Assembly: GCF_000818395.1 (NCBI RefSeq)
Contig: NZ_JWJG01000028.1
Span: forward strand, 3,362,962 to 3,426,961
Length of the DNA stretch: 64,000 bases
Direction of reading: 5' to 3'
DNA from: Noviherbaspirillum autotrophicum
GTDB taxonomy: Bacteria; Pseudomonadota; Gammaproteobacteria; Burkholderiales; Burkholderiaceae_D
In this document: positions 35,636-46,200 of the stretch, piece after piece
Position numbering within the stretch: position 1 is the stretch's first letter
Layout of the letters: each line of letters begins with the position of its first letter
Made by a program: the position numbers and the translations under genes
The notes under the pieces: generated by a model
Databases searched by the model: none
Told to the model about the DNA's origin: nothing
What the model saw: the letters and a program-made list of their open reading frames with translations, nothing else

Positions 35636-36514
35636 TCACCATGCGATGCCGTCGAGCTGTTCGAAGATGTCGCGGAAGATGAGCTTGACGCGCTGCTTTT
35701 CCATCACGTTGAATTTGTCCGATTGCAGTACTTCATCGAGCGTCAAGCGCGCGGTATTCATTTTCTTGAGATCGGCGCCAAAGGTTTCGGAGCTGCGCTC
35801 GGACAGCTTGACGTGGCCCCTGACCTTGTCGGCGTGGTCCGTATAGGTTTGCGATTCGGTGAACAGGCGGCCCGACGGCGTCTGCAGCAGGCCGAAGTGT
35901 TCGTTTTCCCACAGGATGATCGGGGCATTGGTTTTTTGCGCGGTGGTGGCAAAACCGGATGCCGTGTCATGCAGGGTATCGCCGCCGCCGACTATCGAAT
36001 GGATGAACACGCGCCGGCCGGATTCGCGCAGCAGATCGAAGCAGGCATTGTCGATCAGGTAAGCCATCAGCGGCGAAAAGGTGTTGGCGCCGTTGTCGAC
36101 CACGCAATTGCCATCCGCTTCCAGGATATCCATCATCAGCGCATCGAAGCGCTTCGGCTCGATGGTGCGGGCCTCGGTCATCACCGCAATATGCTTGACG
36201 TTCAATGCCTTGTAGCGCGAAAACGTCGTGTTTTCCTGGTCCGTGTCATAGCAGCGCAGCGCGTCGGGCGCCTTGGCTTTGACCCATTGTGCAAGGATAG
36301 TTGAAACCAGCGTCTTGCCGACGCCGCCTTTGCCTTGCAGCACGAAATGAACGGTGTTTTGCATGCGGTTATCCTCGGTCTGCGACGTGGGCTGCCTGGA
36401 GGCGGTTTCTGCCGCACTGGGCGCGGAAGGCGTATCGTCTTGCTGCGAAGCAGGATGATCAACAGAATCTTCTTGCGGGCGGCGCAGAATCGATTTCAAC
36501 ATTGATATTTTCAT
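35636..36514 (-). CDS. TraL/ParA-like P-loop ATPase
   Basis: The 292-residue protein has a ~50-residue polar, probably disordered N-terminus and then a ParA/MinD-type ATPase domain starting VHFVLQGKGGVGKT. This is a deviant Walker A with the signature lysine. Further segments are CYDTDQENTTFSRYKALNV and a C-terminal KLIFRDIFEQLDGIAW. The layout resembles plasmid TraL/StbB-type proteins. No ParB, relaxase or other plasmid gene is adjacent. GGGAGG lies ten bases before the ATG at 36514. Role unknown: it might be a chromosomal relic of a mobile element or a cargo-positioning ATPase. Confidence 0.78.
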   Translation of the reverse strand: MKISMLKSILRRPQEDSVDHPASQQDDTPSAPSAAETASRQPTSQTEDNRMQNTVHFVLQGKGGVGKTLVSTILAQWVKAKAPDALRCYDTDQENTTFSRYKALNVKHIAVMTEARTIEPKRFDALMMDILEADGNCVVDNGANTFSPLMAYLIDNACFDLLRESGRRVFIHSIVGGGDTLHDTASGFATTAQKTNAPIILWENEHFGLLQTPSGRLFTESQTYTDHADKVRGHVKLSERSSETFGADLKKMNTARLTLDEVLQSDKFNVMEKQRVKLIFRDIFEQLDGIAW

Positions 36515-36750
36515 ATCAAGAAGACCTCCCTTTAGGCAACGAAATGAGCAGTAAGAAGGGCATTGTGGCGGGAGTAATTCCAAGCGTCAACGCCGCCGTC
36601 GGGACGAAGGCGTTAAGGAATGGATTTAGAGGGTTTGTTCCTAAAAATAAACCTCGCTGCAGGGGTTACCGGCATGAACTAGCGGTCTGGTTTAAGTACT
36701 AATATTTGTCAACGTGTCATCCGGATAACCAGCATCAGGCGGGAGCAGTC

Positions 36751-37062
36751 ATGCACAGGGAAAATCCATCTACGCTACACTCATTGCCAGCCAGTCACGG
36801 GCTGCACGATCTTTCTTTTGATCAGCAGTCAGCCGACGAGCCGCCGGCGCCGGATATGCCGGATATCTCCAGCGAGGCCGGGAGCATGTTCGGCAAGCAC
36901 AAGGGCAAGCTGGCCGTCGGCGCGGCCGCGATGCTGGGCATTGCCATCTTCTACAAGTGGCGCGAACACCGGCTGGCCAAGGATGACCCGGAAGAATACG
37001 CGCGGCTGCAGCGCCTGAAGCAAGCCGTCAAGAATGAAGAAAGGACGCACCAGGAACCATGA
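36751..37062 (+). CDS. Small single-pass membrane protein, 103 aa
   Basis: The protein has a polar N-terminus rich in Ser, Pro and Asp (about 1-48), one transmembrane segment (KLAVGAAAMLGIAIFYKW) and a charged C-terminal helix (DPEEYARLQRLKQAVKNEE). GGGAG lies six bases before the ATG at 36751. Its TGA overlaps the ATG of the DsbA-family gene (ATGA), so translation is coupled and a shared function is likely. No named family was recognised. Confidence 0.65.
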   Translation: MHRENPSTLHSLPASHGLHDLSFDQQSADEPPAPDMPDISSEAGSMFGKHKGKLAVGAAAMLGIAIFYKWREHRLAKDDPEEYARLQRLKQAVKNEERTHQEP

Positions 37063-37706
37063 GCAAGCCACTCAAGATTGATTTTGTTTCCGACGTATCC
37101 TGCCCGTGGTGTGCCATCGGCTTGAAATCTCTCGAGCACGCGTTGCAGCAAGTCGGCGACGGTATCAGCGCCGAACTGCATTTCCAGCCGTTCGAACTCA
37201 ATCCCCAGATGCCTGCGGAAGGGCAGGACATCGTCGAGCACTTGACCGAAAAATACGGCATCACGCCGGAGCAGGTGCAGCGCAACAGCGACCTGATACG
37301 GGAACGCGGCGAATCGGTCGGTTTCGAATTCCGCATGGAGCGGCGCAACAGCGTCTACAACACCTTTGACGCGCACCGCCTGCTGCACTGGGCCGAACTG
37401 GAGGGGCGCCAGCGGGAGCTCAAGCATGCGCTGCTGCGCGCCTACTTTACCGAGGGCGACAATCCCGCCTCGCACGAGGTGCTGGCGCGGCTGGCCGGCG
37501 AAGCCGGGCTGGATGTGGAGCGCGCCCGTGACGTGCTCGCCTCCGGCGCCTATGCCGAGGAGACGCGCGCGCAAGAGCGCTTTTACCTGGAGCAGGGCAT
37601 CCATTCGGTGCCGGCGGTAATCATCAACGACCGCTACCTGATTTCGGGCGGGCAGCCGGCCGAAGTGTTCGAACAGGCCTTGCGGCAGGTGGCGGCGCAG
37701 GCGTGA
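37059..37706 (+). CDS. DsbA-family FrnE-like thiol oxidoreductase
   Basis: The 215-residue cytoplasmic protein has a thioredoxin fold with CPWC at residues 15-18 (VSDVSCPWCAIGLKSLE). The FrnE-like features are ELHFQPFELNPQMP, NTFDAHRLLHWA and HSVPAVIINDRYLISGGQ. FrnE proteins act as oxidoreductases or isomerases in stress response; other members are 2-hydroxychromene-2-carboxylate isomerase-like. It lacks a signal peptide, so it is cytosolic. Start codon coupling links it with the preceding membrane protein. Confidence 0.88.
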   Translation: MSKPLKIDFVSDVSCPWCAIGLKSLEHALQQVGDGISAELHFQPFELNPQMPAEGQDIVEHLTEKYGITPEQVQRNSDLIRERGESVGFEFRMERRNSVYNTFDAHRLLHWAELEGRQRELKHALLRAYFTEGDNPASHEVLARLAGEAGLDVERARDVLASGAYAEETRAQERFYLEQGIHSVPAVIINDRYLISGGQPAEVFEQALRQVAAQA

Positions 37707-37767
37707 CACGCTGAAGCACTAGCCGGAGTCACGGCAATCGGCATGCGTACGCGAGCGTGCCTCTGTA

Positions 37768-38535
37768 TCAGGCCAGCGCCAATGTGCCTGTCATCGGTTT
37801 CGCGAACAGATATCCCTGCTGATACCGGATGCCGAATCCGTACAGCGTATCCCGTTCCCCTTCCGTCTCCACGCCTTCGGCGACCAGGGTAATGCCCAGC
37901 TGCCCCGCAGTGAGCGCGATGCCGCCGACGATGGCTTGCCGCACTGGGCTTGCATGGATATTGCGCGTCAACTCCATGTCGATTTTGAGCACATGCGGTT
38001 GGAATTGCGCGAGCAGGTTCAGGCCCGCATAGCCTGCGCCGAAGTCATCGATCGCCGTCAGGAAGCCGCGCTTGCGGTAATCATTGAAAATCCCGATCAG
38101 ATGATCCGAGTCGTCCACCCGCTCGCCTTCCGTCACCTCGAACATCAGCCGGTCCGATGGAAAGCCGAAACGCTCGCACGCTTCCAGCGTCGACCGGATA
38201 CAGGCTTCCGGCCGATAAATCGCATTCGGCAGGAAGTTGATGCTGAGGCGGCACTGGTCCAGCTTCTGCAACCCGAGCCCCGCCGCCAGTTCGATTGCCT
38301 TGACGCGGCACGCCTGGTCGAAACGATAACGGTTTTCGTCGTTCACCTTGGCGAGGATATTTCCCGCTCCTTCGCCATTGATGCCGCGCACCAGCGCCTC
38401 GTAAGCGAACGGGCGCATGGTGTCGAGGTCGAGGATGGGCTGGAACGCCATGGTGAAATCGAAGCCCAGCGTCTTCGGGTTGCGGCACTCTTCACAGCCG
38501 GCGCTGCGAAACGGTTGGGGGAAGGTGACGGGCAT
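37768..38535 (-). CDS. EAL-domain cyclic di-GMP phosphodiesterase
   Basis: The 255-residue protein is almost all EAL domain. All catalytic elements are visible: EALVRG, the Asn in SINFLP, the Glu in MFEVTEGERV, the DD motif in IDDFGAGY, Lys in LKIDMEL, and AEGVETEGE with QQGYLF. The enzyme should hydrolyse c-di-GMP to pGpG. The N-terminus has a Cys pair (GCEECRNPK), perhaps a metal or redox site. The ATG at 38535 lacks a good ribosome site, so an alternative start cannot be excluded. Confidence 0.88.
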   Translation of the reverse strand: MPVTFPQPFRSAGCEECRNPKTLGFDFTMAFQPILDLDTMRPFAYEALVRGINGEGAGNILAKVNDENRYRFDQACRVKAIELAAGLGLQKLDQCRLSINFLPNAIYRPEACIRSTLEACERFGFPSDRLMFEVTEGERVDDSDHLIGIFNDYRKRGFLTAIDDFGAGYAGLNLLAQFQPHVLKIDMELTRNIHASPVRQAIVGGIALTAGQLGITLVAEGVETEGERDTLYGFGIRYQQGYLFAKPMTGTLALA

Positions 38536-38716
38536 GATGTGGATTTTTAATTCATTGATTGGCAGCGGTATCGCATGCCCACATCGTAGCGGAGATCGGA
38601 AAGGTGGATCTCGCAAGAAGAAGGCCCGATTGGCCTTTAATCGCATTTTTAGGGCGGCGCAGGAAAACGCAGAACTACCGCCCCTTGCTGCATCCGGCGC
38701 ATGGCATCATGCACGG

Positions 38717-41284
38717 TTACAGGGGCAGCCAGTCGGCCTGCATGCGCTGCGCAAATGCTTCGGAGGTGAGCGGCTTGCCGTAGAAATAGCCCTGCGCCAT
38801 GTGGCAATTGCGCATCGTCAGGTAGGCGGCCTGTTCTGCGGTTTCCACGCCTTCGGCGATCACTTGCAGGTGCAATCCCTTGGCCATGCCGATGATGGCG
38901 TCGGCAATGGCCATGTCGTCCTGTTCCTTGCCGATGCCGCAGACAAAGGAACGGTCGATCTTCAGCACATCGACCGGAAACCGCTTCAGGTAGGACAGGC
39001 TCGAATAGCCGGTGCCGAAGTCGTCGATCGACAGGCGCACGCCCATGTCCGACAGCCGCTGCAGCGTCGCCATGTTTTCGCCGCTGGGCTGCATCAGGAT
39101 GCTTTCGGTGATTTCCAGGTCGAGCAGGTCGGCGCGCACGCCGTACTCGCGCAGGATTTGCTCGACCATGCCCGACAGGCCGAGCTGGGACATCTGGCGC
39201 GTCGACAGGTTGACGGCCATGCCGAGGTCGCCCCAGCCGGCCGCTTGCCAGCGCTGCAGCTGCGCGCACGCTTCGCGCAGCACCCACTCGCCGATCGGCA
39301 GGATCAGTCCGGTCTCTTCGGCAATCGACACGAATTCGAGCGGCGACACCAGCCCGTGATCGGGCTCGCGCCAGCGCAGCAGCGCCTCGGCCGACAGGAT
39401 GCGTCCGCTCGCCATGTCCACCTGCGGCTGGTAGTGCAGCTCGAACTCGCCGCGCGCCAACGCCTGGCGCAATTTGTTTTCCACCGTCAGCCGGCGCTGG
39501 ATCGCCACGTTGAGTCCCTGGGTAAAGAACTGGAAGTTGCCGCGCCCGCTTTCCTTGGCATGGTACATCGCGGTATCGGCGGCGCGCATGAGCGTATCCG
39601 CATCCTCGCCATCGGCCGGATAGATGCTGATGCCGATGCTGCCGCCCGCATGCAGCTCATGCCCCTCGACTTCGATCGGCGGCGCGAATGCCTTGAGGAC
39701 CTTATCCGCCACCAGCGCGGCTTCGTTCGGCTGCGCTACCGGCGACAGGATGATGACGAACTCGTCGCCGCCGATACGCGCCAGCAAGTCATCGCGCCGC
39801 AGGCAGGACTGCAGCCGCCTTGCCACCTTCTGCAGCAGCACGTCGCCGATATGGTGGCCGAGAGAATCGTTGATGCGCTTGAAATTGTCGAGGTCGATGA
39901 ACAGCAGCGCCACCAGGCCCTGCTGGCGCTGCGCATGGAGAATCGCCTGGCTCAGGCTGGAGCGCAGCAGCAGGCGGTTGGGCAAGCCGGTCAGCGCGTC
40001 GTGATGCGCAATGTAGCTGATGTGCTCTTGCGCCTGATGCCGTTCGATCGCGATGCCCGCCATATGCGCGGCCACACCGGCCAGGTACAGGTCGCCCGAC
40101 TGCGGCTTGCGCGGCTCGCGGTAATACATCGCGAACGAGCCGAGCACCGTTCCCCGCGACGAAAAGATCGGCGTCGACCAGCAGGCGCGCAGGCCGAACT
40201 GTGCCGCTGCGGTACGGTAGCCGGCCCACAGTTCGTCTTGCATGATGTCGGTGACGATCACAGGCTTGCCGAAGTACATCGCAGTGCCGCAAGAGCCGGC
40301 CTGCGGCCCGATCGGCTCGCCATTGAATGCGTTGATGTAGTCGAAAGGCAGGTTGGGGGCAGTGCCCTGGCGCACGTGCACGCCCTCTTCGTCGAGCAGC
40401 AGGACCGAGCCGTACATGCCGGACGTTTGTGATTCGATCAGGCGGATCAGCTTGTCGAGGATGCCGTCCAGCGGCGCGCCGGCGGCAATCATTTCCAGCA
40501 CTTCGTTTTGCCCGTGGCGCAGCAAGTCTGCTTTCTTGCGCTCGGTGATGTCGCGCGCGATGGCCGTGAAATAATAGCGGTTTGAAAGATGGAACTGGCC
40601 GATCGAGATTTCGAGCAGGAGCTCATGCCCATTCCGATGGAGGGCGTGGGCTTCCAGGCTGGCTTCGGAAGGGGACTTGTCGCTGCTGTTTTGCATCAGC
40701 AAGGCCTTGCGCCCATGCCACAGGCAGTCGGGAATCAGCGTGCTTAAAGGCTGGCCAAGCAATTGCGCTGCCGGGTAACCGAAAATTTTCTCGACGGAAG
40801 GATTGACGTAGACGATCATGTTGCTTTCGTCAACGGTGACGATGGCATCGCTGGCTGCCGCCGTGACGATGCGATAGCGTTCCTCGCTTTCGCGCAATGC
40901 CTGTTCCACCCGCCGGCGTTCGCTCAAGTCCACTACGAAGGCGATGCCATTTTCTTGCGACCCGGTGAAAAATGTCCCGCCGATCAAGACTTGCACGCGT
41001 TCGCCGCTATCGCGGATGAACTCCTTTTCGTAGGGCATCGCACTGCCGGTGCGCATCAATTCATCCATCGCCTGCCGGTCGGCATCGAGATATTCCGGCG
41101 GCGTGAAATCGCACCACCTGATCATCTTCGACAGGAGGGTATCGCGGGAATGGCCGATGATGCGGCAGAACGCATCATTCGCATCGGTAACATAGCCATG
41201 GATATCCCAGCAAAATATTCCGATGACGTTCGAATCGGCAAGACGTCTGACGAGGGCTTCGTTTTCGCGCAATCTGGTAATCAC
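38717..41284 (-). CDS. PAS-PAS-GAF-GGDEF-EAL cyclic di-GMP regulator
   Basis: The 855-residue cytoplasmic protein has two PAS units (about 10-128 and 135-250), a GAF domain (about 268-415; QAGSCGTAMYFGKP, ACWSTPIFSSRG), a GGDEF domain with intact GGDEF and RRDD I-site, and an EAL domain (AEALLRWREP, LEITES, IDDFGTGYSSLSYLK, AEGVET). Both enzyme domains look competent. The start is a GTG at 41284 supported by GGAG seven bases before it. It is next to the single EAL gene on the same strand, 181 bp apart. Confidence 0.92.
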   Translation of the reverse strand: MITRLRENEALVRRLADSNVIGIFCWDIHGYVTDANDAFCRIIGHSRDTLLSKMIRWCDFTPPEYLDADRQAMDELMRTGSAMPYEKEFIRDSGERVQVLIGGTFFTGSQENGIAFVVDLSERRRVEQALRESEERYRIVTAAASDAIVTVDESNMIVYVNPSVEKIFGYPAAQLLGQPLSTLIPDCLWHGRKALLMQNSSDKSPSEASLEAHALHRNGHELLLEISIGQFHLSNRYYFTAIARDITERKKADLLRHGQNEVLEMIAAGAPLDGILDKLIRLIESQTSGMYGSVLLLDEEGVHVRQGTAPNLPFDYINAFNGEPIGPQAGSCGTAMYFGKPVIVTDIMQDELWAGYRTAAAQFGLRACWSTPIFSSRGTVLGSFAMYYREPRKPQSGDLYLAGVAAHMAGIAIERHQAQEHISYIAHHDALTGLPNRLLLRSSLSQAILHAQRQQGLVALLFIDLDNFKRINDSLGHHIGDVLLQKVARRLQSCLRRDDLLARIGGDEFVIILSPVAQPNEAALVADKVLKAFAPPIEVEGHELHAGGSIGISIYPADGEDADTLMRAADTAMYHAKESGRGNFQFFTQGLNVAIQRRLTVENKLRQALARGEFELHYQPQVDMASGRILSAEALLRWREPDHGLVSPLEFVSIAEETGLILPIGEWVLREACAQLQRWQAAGWGDLGMAVNLSTRQMSQLGLSGMVEQILREYGVRADLLDLEITESILMQPSGENMATLQRLSDMGVRLSIDDFGTGYSSLSYLKRFPVDVLKIDRSFVCGIGKEQDDMAIADAIIGMAKGLHLQVIAEGVETAEQAAYLTMRNCHMAQGYFYGKPLTSEAFAQRMQADWLPL

Positions 41285-41386
41285 AGACTTGCTCCATGCG
41301 TGCCCGCAACAGTCCGCAAGATCGGACCGCCGCAGACACTCAGTAGATTATAGGCCGCCTGCAGGACATCTGAATCCGATATTGTC

Positions 41387-41417
41387 GATGCCGAAGCCGC
41401 CAGGCGGCTCCGGCATC
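41387..41417 (-). terminator. Long hairpin after the lipase gene
   Basis: GATGCCGAAGCCG and CGGCTCCGGCATC pair over 13 positions with one A-C mismatch. It lies just after the lipase stop on the minus strand. No T-tract follows, so it is a probable transcript end rather than a textbook terminator. Confidence 0.5.
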
Positions 41418-41429
41418 GCGGTTAATCGA

Positions 41430-42779
41430 TTACAGGCCGAACAGGATCGTCGAGATGTAATCGTAGATTGGATAGACTGCATAGCCCGGTAATTGCCAGC
41501 CGATCACGTCGAAATGGTCGTACTGGTTGTAGTAGCCGAGATAATTCCAGGCGCCGCGCACCGAGGTGCCGTCGTAGTAGCGCATCGGCTGTCCGGCCGG
41601 CGACTTCATGCTGATCGTGTTGACCACGCCGTCGTTGGCGAACCAGTTGCTGTCGATAATCACGCGGCTCGGATCGGTCTGCGTATACGACCCCATGCCG
41701 CGCACGAAGAGCGACGGCACTACCCATTCGCCGGCCGTGTTCTTCATAAAGAAGATCATGTCGTCGCGCGCGTACTGGTAGCTGGAGCTCTGGAACGGCG
41801 CAATGAGGCGGTCGGTCGAGTTGCAGCACCAATGCCCCTGCTCGGTCGCCTTGCTGCCAATCGAGTAGTAGTACACGTTGGACGAAGTCTTGACCCAGTT
41901 GTTCAGCTCCTTGGCGCCATCCGGGCCAAGCTCCCACTGTGCCGAATCGCGGTTGGACAAGGACCAGAACGGCGCGCCCTTGATACGGTCGAGGAATTGC
42001 CAGAAGGTTTCGGTCGGCTTTTGCGCCAGGCCATACTGTTCCAGGCGGAACTTGTAGATCGGATTACTGCTGCCGCCCAGTCCGGCCACTTCGACGATCT
42101 TGCCGGCCCATTCGGATACTCTAGGCACATAATCGATGATCACGTCGCGCAAGGTGGTACCGTTTTGCGGGGTGGAGATGGTGGTGGCGCTTTTGACCCA
42201 GCCGATCTTGCCGCCGGTATAGAGTTCGCTGCCGCCCTCGTCGCCGTTGGGCGAACCGTTTTCCAGCAGCTGAATCAGGGTGCGCACGGTTTGCCCGCCC
42301 TGGCTGTGCGACACCAGATGGATTGGGTGGGCCGCATCCCACTGCGGATACAGTGCGACCGGGTAGTGGTTCGGGTTGTTGTTGGGATCGGCGGCCCAGC
42401 ATTTCCCGGCCGGCTTCTGGATCTTGCCGTAGGAGGCGAATTGCGCGGTGCGCTTGGCACCGTAGTCGGCGCAGCCGCCCTTGATCTGGTAGTACAGCTC
42501 GACGGCGCGGTCCCAGTTCGAGCTGACCGGGCCGACGGCAGCGGTATACACCTGGTGGCTGCCGTTGTACGTCTTCATGTGGGCTTCGACATCATTGAAG
42601 CCGCCCCAGTACTTGAAGCCGGTGCCCTGCAGGTCATCAGGACCGAAGCCGAGGAAGCCGTGCACCAGCACGACAGGATCATTGTTGGCCGCGAACGCCG
42701 CATGCCCCGCCATGAATGCGGATATGGCAACCGTTACTTGCGCAAGTAACCCGACTGCACGCTTGAATGCAAACGCCAT
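41430..42779 (-). CDS. Secreted triacylglycerol lipase, family I.5-like
   Basis: The 449-residue protein has a signal peptide (cleavage near AAFAANN) and an alpha/beta-hydrolase lipase domain: DPVVLVHGFLGF, then the nucleophile elbow HLVSHSQGGQT. The catalytic Asp/His are likely in NDGVVNTISM and YDHFDVIGWQ. The SHSQGG motif, the long lid region and the NDGxVN/DHxDVIG pair are features of family I.5 lipases of Geobacillus and Staphylococcus. Cys pairs (CADYG...CWAAD, CCNST) may form disulfides. No foldase gene (lif) is adjacent, consistent with family I.5. GGAG lies six bases before the ATG. Confidence 0.88.
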   Translation of the reverse strand: MAFAFKRAVGLLAQVTVAISAFMAGHAAFAANNDPVVLVHGFLGFGPDDLQGTGFKYWGGFNDVEAHMKTYNGSHQVYTAAVGPVSSNWDRAVELYYQIKGGCADYGAKRTAQFASYGKIQKPAGKCWAADPNNNPNHYPVALYPQWDAAHPIHLVSHSQGGQTVRTLIQLLENGSPNGDEGGSELYTGGKIGWVKSATTISTPQNGTTLRDVIIDYVPRVSEWAGKIVEVAGLGGSSNPIYKFRLEQYGLAQKPTETFWQFLDRIKGAPFWSLSNRDSAQWELGPDGAKELNNWVKTSSNVYYYSIGSKATEQGHWCCNSTDRLIAPFQSSSYQYARDDMIFFMKNTAGEWVVPSLFVRGMGSYTQTDPSRVIIDSNWFANDGVVNTISMKSPAGQPMRYYDGTSVRGAWNYLGYYNQYDHFDVIGWQLPGYAVYPIYDYISTILFGL

Positions 42780-43276
42780 CTTGCTCTCCTTGATTGGGAT
42801 AAATGCTGCTTTGTGCAGCCGGCTCTGTTGACCGAGCCTTTATCAACGCCCACTTGCAAACAAGATGCTTTCGCTATCCCGGTTGTCGAGTGCGGAAGAA
42901 AGATGGCGATGTGCAAGGGGGCTGCAAGGATGGCGCGAGGACTCGTGCAAGTCTCATGGTGTTGTCTCCTGAGTGAATCGGCGATGGTTTTATTATTTTT
43001 TTAACAGCTACGCACTTGAACGAACGCTTTCCACTGCACACGAACAAGTCTGAATGATTTCACCATATCTAGAGTGCATCCTCGACATCTCCTGCCGATT
43101 CACCAAGCCAACGCATTGACATCGCAAGCCAATATTACTTGCATAGCAACAATGACATAAAAAATTGTGTTATCGGAATTAATTAAAAAACAACTTATTT
43201 CCTTTAATTAACGACGCCGTGGCAAAGAGGCATGCCTGTCGTTATACTGTTTTTATATACAGTATTTCATAACACC
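42780..43276. other. Large AT-rich divergent region, lipase / dnaE2
   Basis: This 497-bp gap contains AT-rich blocks, notably 42985-43005 and 43155-43211, with two TTAATTAA palindromes at 43179-43186 and 43204-43211. It also holds the LexA box of dnaE2. No open reading frame or RNA gene is supported. Confidence 0.5.
43245..43264 (+). promoter_or_regulatory. LexA (SOS) box of dnaE2
   Basis: TACTGTTTTTATATACAGTA matches the E. coli-type LexA consensus at 18 of 20 positions, with perfect TACTGT/ACAGTA arms. It ends 13 bp before the start codon and overlaps a TATACT -10-like element at 43243-43248, so LexA would occlude the promoter. Confidence 0.85.
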
Positions 43277-46200
43277 ATGCCCACCGCATCCCCACCGCCG
43301 CAAGCCCTACCGGACTACGCCGAGCTGCAGTGCGTAACGAATTTCACCTTCCTGCGCGGCGCCTCGCATGCGGAAGAGATGGTCATCCGCGCGGCTGCCC
43401 TCGGCTACACGGCACTGGCCATTACGGATGAGTGCTCGCTGGCAGGCGTGGTGCGGGCGCATGTCGCAGCCAGGCAGATGGCACTGCAGCTGATCATCGG
43501 CAGCCAGTTCCGGCTGGTGGACGAGGACGGCAACCCGGCCTTCTCGCTTATCGTTCTCGCCCAGAACCGCAACGGCTACGGCAACCTGGCCGAGCTGATC
43601 ACGCTGGCGCGCACGCGCGAAGACGTGCGCAAAGGGTTTTACCGCCTCACGCCGGCGGACATCGCCGCGCCACAGGCAGAGTATGCGCATCTGCGCGGAA
43701 TGCCCGACTGCCTGGCCATCCTGGCGCCGGAGCACGGCATTGACGTCGACAGGCTCGCAACGCAGGCGCAGTGGCTGCAGCAAACCTTCCCGCAACGCGC
43801 ATGGCTGGCACTCACGCTGCTGCACCGGGCCGGAGACGAACAGCATCGCGCAACGCTCGAACAAGCAGCCCAGGAACACGGCTTGCCGCTCGTCGCCACC
43901 GGCGATGTCTGCATGCATGTACGCTCGCGCAAACCGCTGCAGGACACGCTCGCCGCGATCCGCCTGCGCATGCCGATTGCCGAATGCGGTTACGCGCTTG
44001 CGCCGAATGCGGAACAACATCTGCGTTCGCGGCTGCGGCTGGGCAACATCTATCCGCCGGCCGCGCTGGCCGAAACAGTGCGCATCGCGAAGCTGTGCAC
44101 GTTTTCGCTGGACGAATTGCGCTATGAATACCCGGACGAGCTGGTGCCGCCGGGCGAGACGCCAGCCAGCCATCTGTGCAAGGAAACCTATGCCGGCGCG
44201 AACATTCGCTACCCCGCCGGCATTCCGCCCCATGTATGCCGGCAGCTGGAAAATGAGCTGGCACTGATCCAAGAGAAGCAATACGAGCCGTATTTCCTGA
44301 CGGTGTACGACATCGTGCGCTTTGCACGCAGCAAACGCATCCTCTGCCAGGGCCGCGGCTCCGCAGCCAATTCCGCGGTCTGCTACTGCCTGGGCATTAC
44401 CGAGGTCGATCCGTCGCGCAGCCATACCTTGTTCGAGCGCTTCATCTCGCGCGAGCGCGACGAGCCGCCCGACATCGACGTCGATTTCGAACACCAGCGG
44501 CGCGAAGAAGTCATCCAGTACATCTATGAAAAATACGGCAGGCTGCGCGCCGCGCTGACCGCGGTCGTCATCAGCTACAAGCCACGCAGCGTGTTGCGCG
44601 ATGTCGGCAAGGCGCTCGGCGTGGACTTGGGCATCGTTGACCGGATCGCCCAGTCGCACCGCTGGTGGGACGGCAAGACCGGCCTGGCGGCGCGCTTTAC
44701 CGAATGCGGCATGGACCCGGATACGCCGCTGGCGCGGCAGTGGGCCGATATCGCGGAAAAACTGATGCGCTTTCCGCGCCACCTGTCGCAGCATCCGGGC
44801 GGTTTCGTGATTGCGCGCGGCAAGCTGTCGCGCCTGGTGCCGATCGAGAATGCCGCAATGGAAAATCGCAGCGTGGTGCAATGGGACAAGGACGACCTGG
44901 ACGCGCTCGGCCTGCTGAAAGTCGATATCCTCGCGCTCGGCATGCTGTCCATGATCCGTCGCGCGCTCGACATGATCGGCGCGCGGCGCGGCCAGCCCTT
45001 TGCGATGCAGGATATCCCGCGCGAAGACCCGGCCACCTATGACATGATCAGCAAAGCCGACACCATCGGCGTGTTCCAGATCGAAAGCCGCGCGCAGATG
45101 ACCATGCTGCCGCGCCTGCGTCCCAACAAGTTCTACGACCTGGTGATCCAGGTCGCGATCGTGCGCCCCGGTCCGATCCAGGGCGGCATGGTGCATCCGT
45201 ATCTGAAGCGCCGCCAGGGACTGGAGCCGGTCACCTATCCGAAGGATGAAATCAGGCCGGCGCTGGAGCGCACCTGCGGCATTCCGATCTTCCAGGAACA
45301 GGTGATGCAGATCGCGATGCTGGCCGCGGATTTCAGCGGCAGCGAAGCGGACCAGCTGCGCCGCTCGATGGCGGCTTGGCGGCGCAAGGGAGACCTTGCG
45401 CGGTTTCAGGAAAAGCTCAGGCAAGGCATGGCGGCCAAGGGTTACGAACCACCGTTTATCGACACCATCGTGCGCCAGATCGAGGGCTTCGCCGAATACG
45501 GCTTCCCGGAGAGCCACGCGGCCAGCTTTGCCCTGCTCGCATATGCGAGTTCATGGATCAAGCGCCACGAACCGGCGGTGTTTCTCGCGGCCTTGCTCAA
45601 CAGCCAGCCGATGGGCTTTTATTCACCGTCGCAACTGGTACAGGATGCGCGGCGCCACCAGGTTGACGTGCGCCCGGCCGATGTCATGCTCAGCGATTGG
45701 GATGCGACGCTGGAGCCGGCGGCCGGCGCGCAGCCGGCGGTGCGGCTGGGCCTGAACATGGTGCGCGGGCTGTCGATTGATGCCGGCTTGCGTATCGAGC
45801 AGGCGCGCGTGCAGCGTCCTTTTTCCGACCTGGCGGATTTGGCGCTGCGTGCGCAGCTGACACGCCACGACTTGCAGATGCTGGCCGACGCGAATGCGCT
45901 GCAGGCGCTGGCCGGCAACCGGCGCCAGGCGTTGTGGCAGGCAGTGGTGAGCGCAGCCGACAAGGGATTGCTGAAACAGGCGCCGGTGCGGGAGGATGCG
46001 CTGCAATTGCCCCCGCCAAGCGAAGGCGAAAGCATCGTCGCCGACTATCGCTCGCTCGGCCTGACGCTGGGACGCCACCCGCTGGCGCTGCTGCGGCCGC
46101 TGCTGGCGAAACGGCGTTTCCTGCCGGCCGAGGTCTTGAACACCTTCGCCGACCGCCAGCTGGCGCGCGCCTGCGGCATCGTCACCGTGCGCCAGCGGCC

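Noticed and set aside
36544..36702. 53-codon plus-strand frame upstream of the 103-aa gene
   Set aside because: No Shine-Dalgarno and no recognisable pattern.
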